Source: Paralithodes platypus (taxonomy: Eukaryota > Arthropoda > Malacostraca > Decapoda > Lithodidae). From it: a stretch of DNA of 64,000 bases. A program made the position numbers and the translations under genes. Under the pieces are notes generated by a model. The model made no database searches. It was given only the letters and a program-made list of their open reading frames with translations, and had not been told where the DNA came from. The stretch lies in the NCBI GenBank assembly GCA_032716605.1, contig CM064495.1, forward strand, positions 27,622,749 through 27,686,748. Reading direction: 5' to 3'. Below are positions 43,821 to 53,152 of this stretch, piece after piece (position 1 is the first letter of the stretch; every line of letters begins with the position of its first letter).

Positions 43821-43895
43821 TATGGCATTTGGGTGTGAAATACGACACCATTTCCAGTCTATCGGAGATAATGATGGTAAAGGAAAATGCGGTAT
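43821..43895 (-). repeat. 75-bp palindrome-associated core, copy 4
   Basis: TATGGCATTTGGGTGTG to AAAATGCGGTATA, next to the centre of the second palindromic unit. The left flank is shared with copy 3, the right flank is not. Confidence 0.75.
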
Positions 43896-44308
43896 AAGTA
43901 AACAACTGGGTAAAATTCAAGCCGATTCGGGCTTTAAGTATATATCTGTAAACAAGTCATCATATGTCATTGGCGAGTGTTAACAAATTCTATCAATCTA
44001 AATGTAGTCTTAAATTAGCTCAAACATACGCCAAAATAAAGATATTCACGATCATTCTAAATTGGGCTTTTGTGTATTTCCTCTTTAACCCGGGAGCTGC
44101 AGGGAGACTCATAAGAGTTCCCCCGGCGGACTGCGGGGAGACTCTTAAGAGCAGAGCTTTTGAACGCGTACCAAAACCGCGCGTTTATAGCCAGGCGGCT
44201 GAAAATTTGTGTGGGTATAGTACTACATGTCAACTCTCGACACCACCCCGCCAAACGCTCGCCCCGCACTCGTGCAAGCACCACCGCGCCAGTAACCACG
44301 CACTAGTC

Positions 44309-47257
44309 ATGGAGCCCACACGTCCCTCACGCTTGCTCCCTGATGACACAACCAGCCCTCTTTCTGGTGGTGTTAGCCGCCGTGGAAGGCAGAGGGTGGC
44401 TAATAAAGACCCTAGCTACCAGTACGAAACGCCCTACAGCTCGGAGGACGAAACACCTGCACCCAAAGCACGAAAAACACGTGCAAGCACGAGAAAGGTA
44501 CAGAGGTCATTGGTGTTTCGGGACACTGCCACCACGACCCAGGCCACTACAACAACCACTACCACCACCACTGCCACCCCTGCCACCGGTACTAGCGACG
44601 CAGGAGGCCGCCCTAGGGCTGCAGAACCTGCGGGGGCAGGAAAAATTAAAGGCACGGGCGTAGGGAAGAGAACCCGTACGCCAGCCACAGTGCCCCTACC
44701 ACCACCACCACCACCAGCCGCCCCTGGCCCGGATGCCCCTGCCACCCCTGCCACCGGTACCAGCGACGCAGGAGGCCGCCCTAGGGCTGCAGAACCTGCG
44801 GGGGCAGGAAAAATTAAAGGCACGGGCGTAGGGAAGAGAACCCGTACACCAGCCACAGTGCCCCTACCACCACCACCACCACCACCAGCCGCCCCTGGCC
44901 CGGCTGCCCCTGCCGCCCCTGCCGCCCCTGCTGCCCCTGCCCAAGGAACAGGGAAGGGGAAGGGGAAGGGGAAAGGGAGAGGGAAAGCGACTGCTGGCCC
45001 TGCTGGCCCTGGTGTCCCTGCCGGCCCTGCTGCCCCTGTTGCCCCTGCTGCCCCTGCCGCCCATGCCGCCCCTGCCCAAGGAACAGAGAGAAGGGCGACA
45101 GGCACCACCATCATCTTGCCATCAAGGCCACGCACCACTGCTGCCCCTGCCGCCGCCCCTGCCACCGCCTCTGCTGTCCCTGTCCATAAGACTCCCGCAC
45201 GTGCAAAAGTGACCCGGAAAACTCTGACACCATCAAAGTATGCCGCCCTGCTGTTTGATGGTGATTCGCAGGACATTGGCAGCCCAGGTTTCGACGACGA
45301 AGCCCTAGCACGGGACCAAGGGTGGGGGGATTTGGGAGTGGACAGTGGGAGTGAGTCCGACGTCAGTGACGAAAATGAGGAAGGGCATCGTCTGTCAAGT
45401 GAAGAGGAGGGTGATGATGATGAAGTGCTGTATCGCGACCATGGAAGCGATATTTCAGACGATGAGGCAGACGCAGACGACATTCCGATCCCTGAGCTGC
45501 CTTCGTTCGATTGGTCTGACGGGGTCAATTTTGTACCTGATGTGCCCCAGTTCAATCCTAGGACGTCAGGAACAACTGACGACTGGCCCTGTGACGATCA
45601 AGCGAACGAAAGCGACTTCTTCCTCGCTTTTTTCGACATGGAGGTAATGACGTACATCGTTGCCCAAACAAACGCCTACTACAGGTGGGTGTTTGGCAGA
45701 TTGGACGTCCTTTCTCCAAAAGCGAGAATACGAGGCTGGGTGGATACGACTGTGGAAGAATTTATGACGTTCTTTGCCTTGTTGTTCCTCATGCCTCTGA
45801 TCAAGAAGCATGTGTTGCAACACTATTGGAAGCACGACCCTCTCATCGCCACCCCAACTTTCAATAAGTTCATGACTCGTGACATATTTTTGTTGCTGCT
45901 AAGATTTATGCACTTTGCAGACAACGAAAATCCTAACAGGATTGACAGGATATGGAAAGTTCGGGATGTGTTCACCATGTTGTTGGAGAGGTATAGGAAA
46001 TACTTTTACCCCTTCCTCAATTTGGTGATTGATGAGTCGCTCGTGCTCTTCAAAGGACGTCTTGTTTTCAAGCAGTATATCCCCTTGAAAAGGCATAGGT
46101 TCGGAATCAAGCTCTTCGTTTTGTGTGACTGCGAAACTGGAATAGTGCTTGACATGATCGTGTACACAGGCACTGACATTGACCCCATGGGCATGTCAGG
46201 TGCCATCGTCAGGAAAATGTTGGCACCTTACCTGGGCAAAGGCCACATCATCTACACTGACAACTGGTATACTTCTGCTCTCTGCCAGTTTCTTCATGAC
46301 AACCAAACGGGGTCATGTGGGACTGTCAGAAAGACAAGAAAGTTTATGCCAAAGTTCACAGGTAATGTCATTCCTCTCACAGATGCCTCCTCCAGTGACA
46401 CACCTTCAGAAGACGACCTGGCCCAGGAACACCGCGAGAGGCATGTGCGAAGAAGGCGACGAAAGGGGCAGAAATACAAGCAGCTCGAGAAGTGTGGGAA
46501 AGTGATAGCCCTGAAGTGGAAGGATAAGCGAGACGTCCACCTGCTTTTCACCGTCCACACAGGTGCCCAGGTGGATTCTGGCAAAATCCACTACCGAACC
46601 AGGAAGACAATCTACAAGCCCGACATGGTAGTGGACTACACTAAGAACATGCGCCTGGTGGACAAGTCTGACTGTCAGCTGTCAGGCGTTGAGTGTCTGA
46701 GGAAGACTGTGAAGTGGTATCACAAGCTCTTCCTCCACCTAGTTGATATAACGATGCTGAACGCCTACAACTTGTGGTTGGTGAAAAAGGATATGGCCCC
46801 AAACCAGAAGCTGAAATTCCGGGAGTTCGTCTACAACGTCTCATACCAACTCCTGGAGAAGTATGGCACCACCACTCACAGACGTACGGCATGGCGTGGG
46901 GATCACGTTCCTGACCGCATCCAGCTGGGTGTCGAAAGACACTACCCCATCAACACTGAGATGCTTGGCACTCGTCACAGGCAGGCGCAGTGCACCGTCT
47001 GCAGCTCCAGTGTCAGGAAACCCCATGTCACCAAAAGAGTCACCTCAATGTGCGCCGAGTGCAAAGTTCCACTCTGCCTGGGTGACTGCTTCAGGGACTA
47101 CCAACCTTCCCGCCCCTGCCCTGCCCTGCCCTGGACTCGCCCCGTGCCTTATTTTTTTAGTATATCAATATATATGTTTGTTATTAGCCAAAGTAATGTG
47201 TATATAATTATTTTCTTACCTCAAATGAATTGTACAAAAATAAATATGTTTCAATAA
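44309..47257 (+). CDS. piggyBac family B transposase, copy 1, with altered C-terminus
   Basis: 982 residues from the ATG at 44309 (the frame extends upstream but leaves the element). The N-terminal about 330 residues are low complexity: Thr runs, poly-Pro, Ala-Pro repeats and a Gly-Lys run, with one 56-residue block duplicated in tandem (168-bp period, 44588/44756). An acidic region follows. The DDE_Tnp_1_7 core begins near SDFFLAFFDMEVMTYIV. Catalytic Asp candidates are VIDESL (46031-46033), YTDNWYTS (46259-46261) and MRLVDKSD (46661-46663). It lacks 8 residues after TGTDID and one after YTS compared with copy 2. A deletion of about 240 bp after CFRDYQ removes the normal stop and replaces the end with about 50 unrelated residues. 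The Cys-rich terminal domain is mostly kept. Confidence 0.88.
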   Translation: MEPTRPSRLLPDDTTSPLSGGVSRRGRQRVANKDPSYQYETPYSSEDETPAPKARKTRASTRKVQRSLVFRDTATTTQATTTTTTTTTATPATGTSDAGGRPRAAEPAGAGKIKGTGVGKRTRTPATVPLPPPPPPAAPGPDAPATPATGTSDAGGRPRAAEPAGAGKIKGTGVGKRTRTPATVPLPPPPPPPAAPGPAAPAAPAAPAAPAQGTGKGKGKGKGRGKATAGPAGPGVPAGPAAPVAPAAPAAHAAPAQGTERRATGTTIILPSRPRTTAAPAAAPATASAVPVHKTPARAKVTRKTLTPSKYAALLFDGDSQDIGSPGFDDEALARDQGWGDLGVDSGSESDVSDENEEGHRLSSEEEGDDDEVLYRDHGSDISDDEADADDIPIPELPSFDWSDGVNFVPDVPQFNPRTSGTTDDWPCDDQANESDFFLAFFDMEVMTYIVAQTNAYYRWVFGRLDVLSPKARIRGWVDTTVEEFMTFFALLFLMPLIKKHVLQHYWKHDPLIATPTFNKFMTRDIFLLLLRFMHFADNENPNRIDRIWKVRDVFTMLLERYRKYFYPFLNLVIDESLVLFKGRLVFKQYIPLKRHRFGIKLFVLCDCETGIVLDMIVYTGTDIDPMGMSGAIVRKMLAPYLGKGHIIYTDNWYTSALCQFLHDNQTGSCGTVRKTRKFMPKFTGNVIPLTDASSSDTPSEDDLAQEHRERHVRRRRRKGQKYKQLEKCGKVIALKWKDKRDVHLLFTVHTGAQVDSGKIHYRTRKTIYKPDMVVDYTKNMRLVDKSDCQLSGVECLRKTVKWYHKLFLHLVDITMLNAYNLWLVKKDMAPNQKLKFREFVYNVSYQLLEKYGTTTHRRTAWRGDHVPDRIQLGVERHYPINTEMLGTRHRQAQCTVCSSSVRKPHVTKRVTSMCAECKVPLCLGDCFRDYQPSRPCPALPWTRPVPYFFSISIYMFVISQSNVYIIIFLPQMNCTKINMFQ

Positions 47258-47445
47258 ATCCTGTCAAACCTACTAAGATAATAAAAAAAAACAATAAAAA
47301 AAACAAAAAAAACAAGGTCATGTCATTGTATTCTTACAATATGATATATTCTATGAATATTTCAAATTGTTTGAATACAATGGCATGATCTTGTAAAAAA
47401 AAAAAAAATTTATCAAAAATGTTCTAGACAATATAAAACCTTCCC

Positions 47446-47535
47446 CATAACCCCCTCCTGGATTCGATCACACGACCCTACCACACTTTGAGTTTTTCAG
47501 TCCGCGACCTTACCAACCATGCCACACGAGCTCAT
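47446..47535 (-). repeat. tRNA-like (SINE-type) segment within piggyBac copy 1
   Basis: Read on the minus strand it has an A-box-like GGCATGGTTGGTAAGG (47523-47508) and a B-box-like GATCGAATCC (47469-47460) at tRNA-like spacing, then a G-rich end. It is not foldable into a clean tRNA and lacks a clear acceptor stem, so it is likely a tRNA-derived relic. The same segment occurs in copy 2. Confidence 0.5.
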
Positions 47536-49438
47536 ACCAAATATCACTCAAAACTTCGTGTCTACAATCGAAATGACAATATAAAAAAAAAAATGAATTA
47601 TCCCACCAATTTACGTTTGTAAATTGATGGGATTATCAATTATATCATGCCAAGGTTTATAAAAGTTTGTCTCTGTCAAGAATTAGTAATTATATAACTT
47701 TATTCTGTCAAAAATTGCCCAAACACTCAGCAAAATTGCCCCTCTCAGTGCGACTCCACTCATTTTCACACGGTCAAGCGGTGACCCTTGCCGTCCTTTA
47801 TGCCCCAGCTACACCAGCAACAGCAGCTGTCTGGGAACAAAATTTGTATAAATACAATAATGGATAAAATACTCTTCACAAATACATTTGTATTGTATAA
47901 TATTGTAAATAAAAAAGAATAATAACTGTGTGGGTGTCGAAAATTGCTCAACCAGCTTTCTTATGTCTCGCCTACGCGCGTATATTGGATTATACATAGT
48001 CATGACTGTCATACAAATAATTGCAGTAGGTCTCAAATATACATTTAGATTGCATATTACTTGGAAATAAATAAGTAAACGTTTCTCTGGTGGCAATCTA
48101 CCCTTTCGCAAGTGTAAGGAGACACCATTCTATATTTAGCCCTTTATCACAAAAGGCAATCTGCCTGTGTTTACTCACCACCGTCGCTGGTGGTCTATAA
48201 TATAGTACTTTATTTACAGTCAATGGCCTACATGTTTCTGTGGTACTTCACATGTGTCTAAAATGCAATGTCTGCTTGCATAAAAATGCAATTCTGAAGT
48301 CCATTTATACGTACGACATACGCATGTCTCAGTTTCTATCTCTCTCTCTCCATTCCTGACTCATGTTATTGTAGACCTGTTGGTGGCAACGAACACCAGA
48401 CATCTGGTAGACATAAGGTTCAAAATACCAAGACATCCATACGCCTCGGGCGCCTCCACAATTATCACAGATCTATCTAGAGATCTGCCTGACTTCCATC
48501 TCTCCATGACTCACTCACTCACTCACTGCACCCCTGCATGCCTCCCTCCCACCCACCCACCCTTTCAGGCTTCCGTCTGCTAGAAACACATTCACAATTT
48601 GCGTAAATATCGCATCAATTGGGCTATATGCGGTATATTCCTTGTTATATGGAACGCCTACATACGTACACGTCTTTATTATAGCATGACAGTGCTCTAA
48701 ATACAAGATTTACGTGATATTTATGGCGTAACACACCCTCTCCCCCTTTCATTCCCAGCACAACTCACTCACACCTTGGTTCACGCATAGAAACTCATTG
48801 ATAATGTGCGTAAATATCGCATGAATTGGTCTATATGCGGTATATATTTTGATATATGGCACGTATACATACGTACAAGTCTGTATTATAGCATGACAGT
48901 GCTCTACGTACAAGATATACGTGATATGTATGGCGTAAACCACACTCTCAGCTCATAAATTGCCGCCAAACCTCCAACACATCTTCATTCCCGCCTAAAA
49001 ATTCTCTTATAATTCCCTTATATATTGCAATTTTTGGTCACTATGAGACATATTCATTGTTATATGGGTGGCCTACACACGTATACATACTCTACATAGC
49101 CTAAAAGGGCTCAAAAAAGGAGATATACGTGATAATACGCGGTAACCCACCCCCTCCTCCCTCTCCTTCTATCCCCTGGGCGCGTGAAAATTCGGCAGGG
49201 AAATCTCGCCGATCGATGAAAATCTAGCCGCGCGGTGCCATTCGCTCCACATTTTTCAACTACGGACCGTTCCCCCCCCCCCCCAGACATTATTTTGGGG
49301 GGTCAAATATATATGGGCCGATGCACGCAAACATTCCCTACACGATGATGTACTTTTTATCGAAATTGGCAATAGGTCCCAAAATCATCATAGATGCGCA
49401 CAGAACCTGTAGAAAACCCCCTGTGCGCCGCGGAGAGG
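47536..49438. other. piggyBac copy 1, noncoding 3' region
   Basis: Apart from the tRNA-like segment it holds A-rich runs near 47394 and 47582, a small inverted repeat with CATTGTATTC and its complement (47322-47385), CT-rich microsatellites and the 206-bp tandem repeats at 48581-48950. It ends with a GC-rich segment and a C-run (49272-49285) near the right terminus. Copy 2 has the same layout. No gene is evident. Confidence 0.6.
48581..48950. repeat. Tandem repeat of about 206 bp, two units, in the piggyBac 3' region
   Basis: Units with GAAACTCATTGATAATGTGCG and ATAGCATGACAGTGCTCTA at about 48581 and 48788. Three units occur in copy 2 (57837-58400), so unit number varies between the elements. 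Confidence 0.8.
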
Positions 49439-49442
49439 TTAA

Positions 49443-50675
49443 CAAGTAAGTGTTTATACTTATAAGAGTGTGCAAACTATAAATATGTTCTAATGTATAA
49501 CTAAGAACCCCAAATATACGAAGCGTTTGTTGACGTTCTTAAAACAAAACAAAAGAACAACAGCTTGCGTACGCCTATACGATATCGGGAAAGTAATCCT
49601 TCTTTATTAAACCCTCTAAGTAACATATAATCATTTATTATGTAAATGTTTGTTAAACTAATGGAACTGAAATTGTGTACTTCGACTTCCAAACCAATCT
49701 GATGATCTCTGAACTTTGAAATAATTGTAATATTTTCGAAATCTGACCTTGTTCATTATAACGGAATGAGATTCTTGGTATGATGTTGCCAATGTAGTTG
49801 CTACCGCTAAATCCAGCGAATCACTTACATCACTTCCATCTAGCGACATCAAGATGTGATGAATTCTAGCGATATTCAAGTTAGTTTCCCTATTTTAAGG
49901 AATTGGAGAGATATTTCGATTGTTAAAGATTATTCTAGATACCGGTACTTCAACAAATGTTTTCTAGTGACATACAAGTTTTTAGTGTCTGGTGACTATC
50001 TAGCGATTTGTCAATGCTATTCTAGCATACATTTGTGATTTAGTTTATCTTGCATTTTTGTCTAAATTTTCCCTATTTCTCCAGAAGACTTCCTACATGG
50101 TATAGTGTATTGTTCTAGTGATAATTAAATATTATATAGGGCTATTTTAAGTTGGCTGATGAATATGAAGCAGTAATATGCTGGACGATGAGAACACTGT
50201 ATGTAAACATGTCTCGGATATCACTGATCATTTTTGGCATTTTCTGCCAAAAGCCCAATGGCTTATCAGTGGTGGTAACACAAAATGCAGCTTAGGTCTT
50301 TCTACAGACATATACATGCTTAAATTAAATTCATGGCCTCCACTTCCTGAACCTCTTCAGCTGCAACCTGCAGCATCTACTTGGGATTTCAACTTGTGTT
50401 TGTAGAGAGAGCAGGTAGCCATCCGACTTATCATGTCATCTGAAGGGGTTTGAAGGCAAAGTTTGGTGGGCTACGGCCTCACTCATGGCCCGGCAGTACA
50501 TAACCGTCACCGTCTCTCTCTCTCTCTCTCTCCTATTATACAAATTTAAGGGGAAAAAATCACTGGAGACAAAATTATCGTATTTTAGTGTACGATACAT
50601 AACTTTGTATCGTACATCGTACACAGACCGAAAATATCGTACAATACGATAATTATCGTACGGTTAACATCACTG
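49443..50675. other. Right arm of the second palindrome and right end of the hAT-like element
   Basis: 49443-50070 is the inverted arm described above. 50066-50180 is the reverse complement of 35094-35220. 50180-50560 looks unique apart from a (CT)n run near 50511-50533. 50570-50675 carries TATCGTA clusters and the TIR. The short frame 50178-50405 has no recognisable domain and is not annotated as a gene. Confidence 0.55.
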
Positions 50676-50862
50676 GGTCTACTTGTATTCAAATAATTAA
50701 TACGTGCGCTCACAAAAGTCACATGTCCGATTTTTTGTTTTTACAATTCGTTTGATTGATGGCTAGATAAAATGTAAGACCTCTTTCGCCGCCCTATTAG
50801 AAATATTTTATTAGGGAAAATAGGGACCAATAGACTCGCCATATTTTTATCATTAGGCCTAT

Positions 50863-51702
50863 GTCAGGGACTGGAATAATCGACAACAGAACATATCGGC
50901 AATAAATTTGAATATATAGGCTACAATTTAAACCTTATTTAGCGGGCTAGGTGGTCTATTTGACCGTAGCGCCCAGCGTTTTTTTTTTAACCCTAAATAG
51001 GGTTGTTTCCGTGCTCATTTTCATGCCTAAATAAGACTCAGAGCGTAAAACAAGTATCTATCCCTGAAAGGGCGTAAACAGAGCTTTCTAATGACACCCG
51101 AACCATCCTTGTACGACCACTGGTTCTCTTGCAACGATCGTGCAACACGAGTGCAAAAAACCTAAAATAAGGTAATTTCCTTACATAATTCCCTGTGCAG
51201 TGAAGCAGAAGGGTGGGATACAGTTCAGTAGGTCCACCTGGTGGTGGGGACCGGTCATAAGCTTACTACGCTCGTCCCACCGCTCAGCTCTCTCTCTCAG
51301 CAACATTACGTGCTGAAAATGGTGCTCGACAGATGTCGTGCACTGCCACATAGTCCAAATTTATTTCACTTGACATATGTCGCGCGCCGCCAATAAGGGG
51401 TTAAGATGTGTTGTGACATTACATATTAGGTGAAATTATACAACATATTTATTTGTTTAATAGTAGAGCAAGAAATATTCGCATACATAGAAATTTCAAT
51501 AATTCTGAGGAGTGACAGATTAATTACCGTGACGAACACTGATTTTCTGAACTTGACTCTTGGGGAAGACATCTCAAGGTCACGAGGCTAGATGCCCCCC
51601 CCCCCCCCCTCCTCGATATCTCTACGTTCCTACTGGCCCTCACGCAACCGTGGTGCTTTGCTAAACTCTGACAAATGTTATGATATTTATATACAGTATA
51701 TG
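50863..51702 (-). repeat. Further palindrome-arm copy, split by a MITE
   Basis: Matches 35510-35870 in the same orientation: GTCAGGGACTGGAATAATCG, then after the MITE GATGTGTTGTGACATTACAT, to CCCTCACGCAACCGTGGTGC. It lies outside the hAT-like element. Homology stops near 51695-51702, where TGTTATGCCC begins, resembling the end of a gypsy LTR read on the other strand. I could not find the matching LTR end. Confidence 0.75.
50942..51400. mobile_element. piggyBac-type MITE, copy 4
   Basis: 459 bp between TTAA at 50938-50941 and 51401-51404. The empty site AATTTAAGATGTG is seen in the paired arm near 35568. The ends are ACCTTATTTAGCGGGC and GCCGCCAATAAGGGG. Much of its interior is the reverse complement of the MITE at 28008-28487. 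Confidence 0.9.
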
Positions 51703-51745
51703 TGTTATGCCCTGATTTTCTACAAGTTTAACTGAGTGTAGGTAG

Positions 51746-51854
<109 letters not shown>

Positions 51855-52306
51855 GAGTGTAGGTAGGTTCGGCAGGAATGGGCTATGGGGCTTCATGCAC
51901 AGGACACAAATGAAAGCAATAGAGGGCATAAATAATAGCTGAGTAAATGGTTTATAATGCATCTTTATTCTCCGAAAAATCACTGGTAGAATATTGGTTA
52001 TATGTGAATTCGAAACAATGGCAAATTGGATAAGTCTGTGTGTACTTCTGGACTTTTATAATCTCTTAGCACTGTTCGCGGATTTGGATAGAGTTCGTTC
52101 GCCTCCCACTTCCAACGTTCAGGAATAATTCTTCTGATCACCTGTCCTCAACGATACATAGGCTATGGAAATCCATAGTTATCTTGAGCTGGTGTGTCGG
52201 GGGTTAACAGCGACTCCGTGGCCGTCCAAGTTGTCCGGTAGTGTAGAGAAGGTTTACAGTTGGGCTAATTTGTCTAGCCGTTGATGACACGTCGTTATGG
52301 GACTCC

Positions 52307-52653
52307 CGTAATTGTTTAATCGAAGTCCTCTTTTTCTAGTTATTAAAAACGTATTCTATGGTGTATTATATGATATATAGAAGCAATATAACTGTTCAAA
52401 TGACCTGGGAAGTGTATATTAAACCAAATACAAAACTTTGAATAATGAGGTAAGAGATATGTGTTTTTTATCACTTTTCAACCCAAGACCAGCGGGGGTC
52501 TGGGGGCAGCAGCCCCAAGGATGCCCAGGTTACCTTAGGTTAGGTTAGGTTAGGTTAATGACCAGCTATGTAAATACAGTAGTGAACATTTGGTGCAGTC
52601 TGTGCTCAAAAATCAATTTTCTTTAGGAGGAGGCCATACACTAAACAATTACC
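52307..52653 (+). mobile_element. 347-bp MITE, copy 1
   Basis: TIRs CGTAATTGTTTA and TAAACAATTACC, flanked by the exact 8-bp duplication GGGACTCC (52299-52306 and 52654-52661). The interior holds the CAGCGGGGGTCTGGGGGCAG hairpin motif and a TTAGG run. A copy of the same length lies inverted at 56576-56922. The superfamily is not assigned: the 8-bp duplication fits hAT or P, but the termini are not diagnostic. Confidence 0.88.
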
Positions 52654-53152
52654 GGGACTCCTACTGAAAGCCTTAAATGCCTCTGTCATCGGCGTAGCCA
52701 GAGAAAACAGTGGATCGAAATAACGTAAGACAATCGGGAGAACGACTTTTCTTACTAATTCTGGCCTTATGAGGAGGTTCAGACGTGCAAACGGCTTTTC
52801 GCCTTTCGGTCAAACAGACAATTGTTTGCCCAGGAATCTTCTCGTCGAGTTTTCTCCTAAACTCGCGTAATCCCTTCTAACATAACCAGATCTTTCTACC
52901 TGGGACCGGTTATGAGTTATGATTGCTCTTAACCCGGGAGCTGCAGGGAGACTCTTAAGAGTTCCCCCGGCGGACTGCGGGAAGACTCTTAAGAGCAGAG
53001 CTTTTGAGCGCGTACCAAAACCGCGCGTTTATAGGCAGGCGGCTAAAAATTGGTGTGGGTATAGTACTACATGGCAACTCTCGACACTACCCCGCCACAC
53101 GCTCGCCCCGCACTCGTGCAAGCACCACCGCGCCAGTAACCAAGCACTAGTC

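Larger units (their letters stand above)
44089..49438 (+). mobile_element. piggyBac element (family B), copy 1, nearly full length
   Basis: 5350 bp flanked by TTAA at 44085-44088 and 49439-49442, inside a repeat whose empty site is visible in mirror image at about 41604-41660. The left end is CCCGGGAGCTGCAGGGAGAC and the right end CCCCCTGTGCGCCGCGGAGAGG. The TIRs are imperfect. It encodes one transposase and has a 2.2-kb noncoding 3' region with poly-A runs, a tRNA-like segment and tandem repeats. The transposase has small deletions relative to copy 2, so it may be inactive. Confidence 0.93.
41011..50070. repeat. Second palindromic unit with arms of about 800 bp, holding an LTR and a piggyBac
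   Basis: The left arm 41011-41802 is the reverse complement of 43901-44084 plus 49443-50070. For example, AATGCAAGATAAACTAATGC at 41026 pairs with the segment at about 50037-50058. Spot checks show a few per cent divergence, so the arms look older than the 840-bp ones. The loop includes core copy 4. The left side is interrupted by the second gypsy-3 LTR (41803-43739) and the right arm by a piggyBac (44089-49438). The small ORFs at 41196-41575 and their mirrors at 49501-49879 are not supported. Confidence 0.8.
20403..50675. mobile_element. Large hAT-like nonautonomous element hosting nested insertions
   Basis: The left end CAGGGATGTTAAC (20403) and right end GTTAACATCACTG (to 50675) are inverted repeats with one mismatch. 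They are flanked by the same 8 bp, GGTCTACT (20395-20402 and 50676-50683). Both ends have subterminal clusters of TATCGTA (20430-20490 and about 50575-50660), typical of hAT subterminal motifs. Removing gypsy-1, two LTRs, and one piggyBac leaves about 6.4 kb: 20403-20733, 33872-36118, 39604-41802, 43745-44088 and 49443-50675. No hAT transposase is visible in this remnant. An alternative is coincidental flanks of two copies of the family, but the exact 8-bp identity argues against it. Confidence 0.65.

Noticed and set aside
43964..44308. Upstream extension of the piggyBac transposase from 43964
   Set aside because: It starts outside the transposon, in palindrome sequence, and crosses the TTAA junction; copy 2 has no such extension.
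44434..45555. Long minus-strand ORF opposite the piggyBac N-terminus (and 53351-54334 in copy 2)
   Set aside because: It is the antisense of a GC-rich low-complexity region, where open frames arise in all phases.
47446..47535. Functional tRNA gene
   Set aside because: Only box-like motifs are seen; no convincing acceptor or anticodon stem.
20403..50675. hAT transposase inside the 30-kb element
   Set aside because: I looked in the segments left after removing nested insertions and found no recognisable transposase motif.
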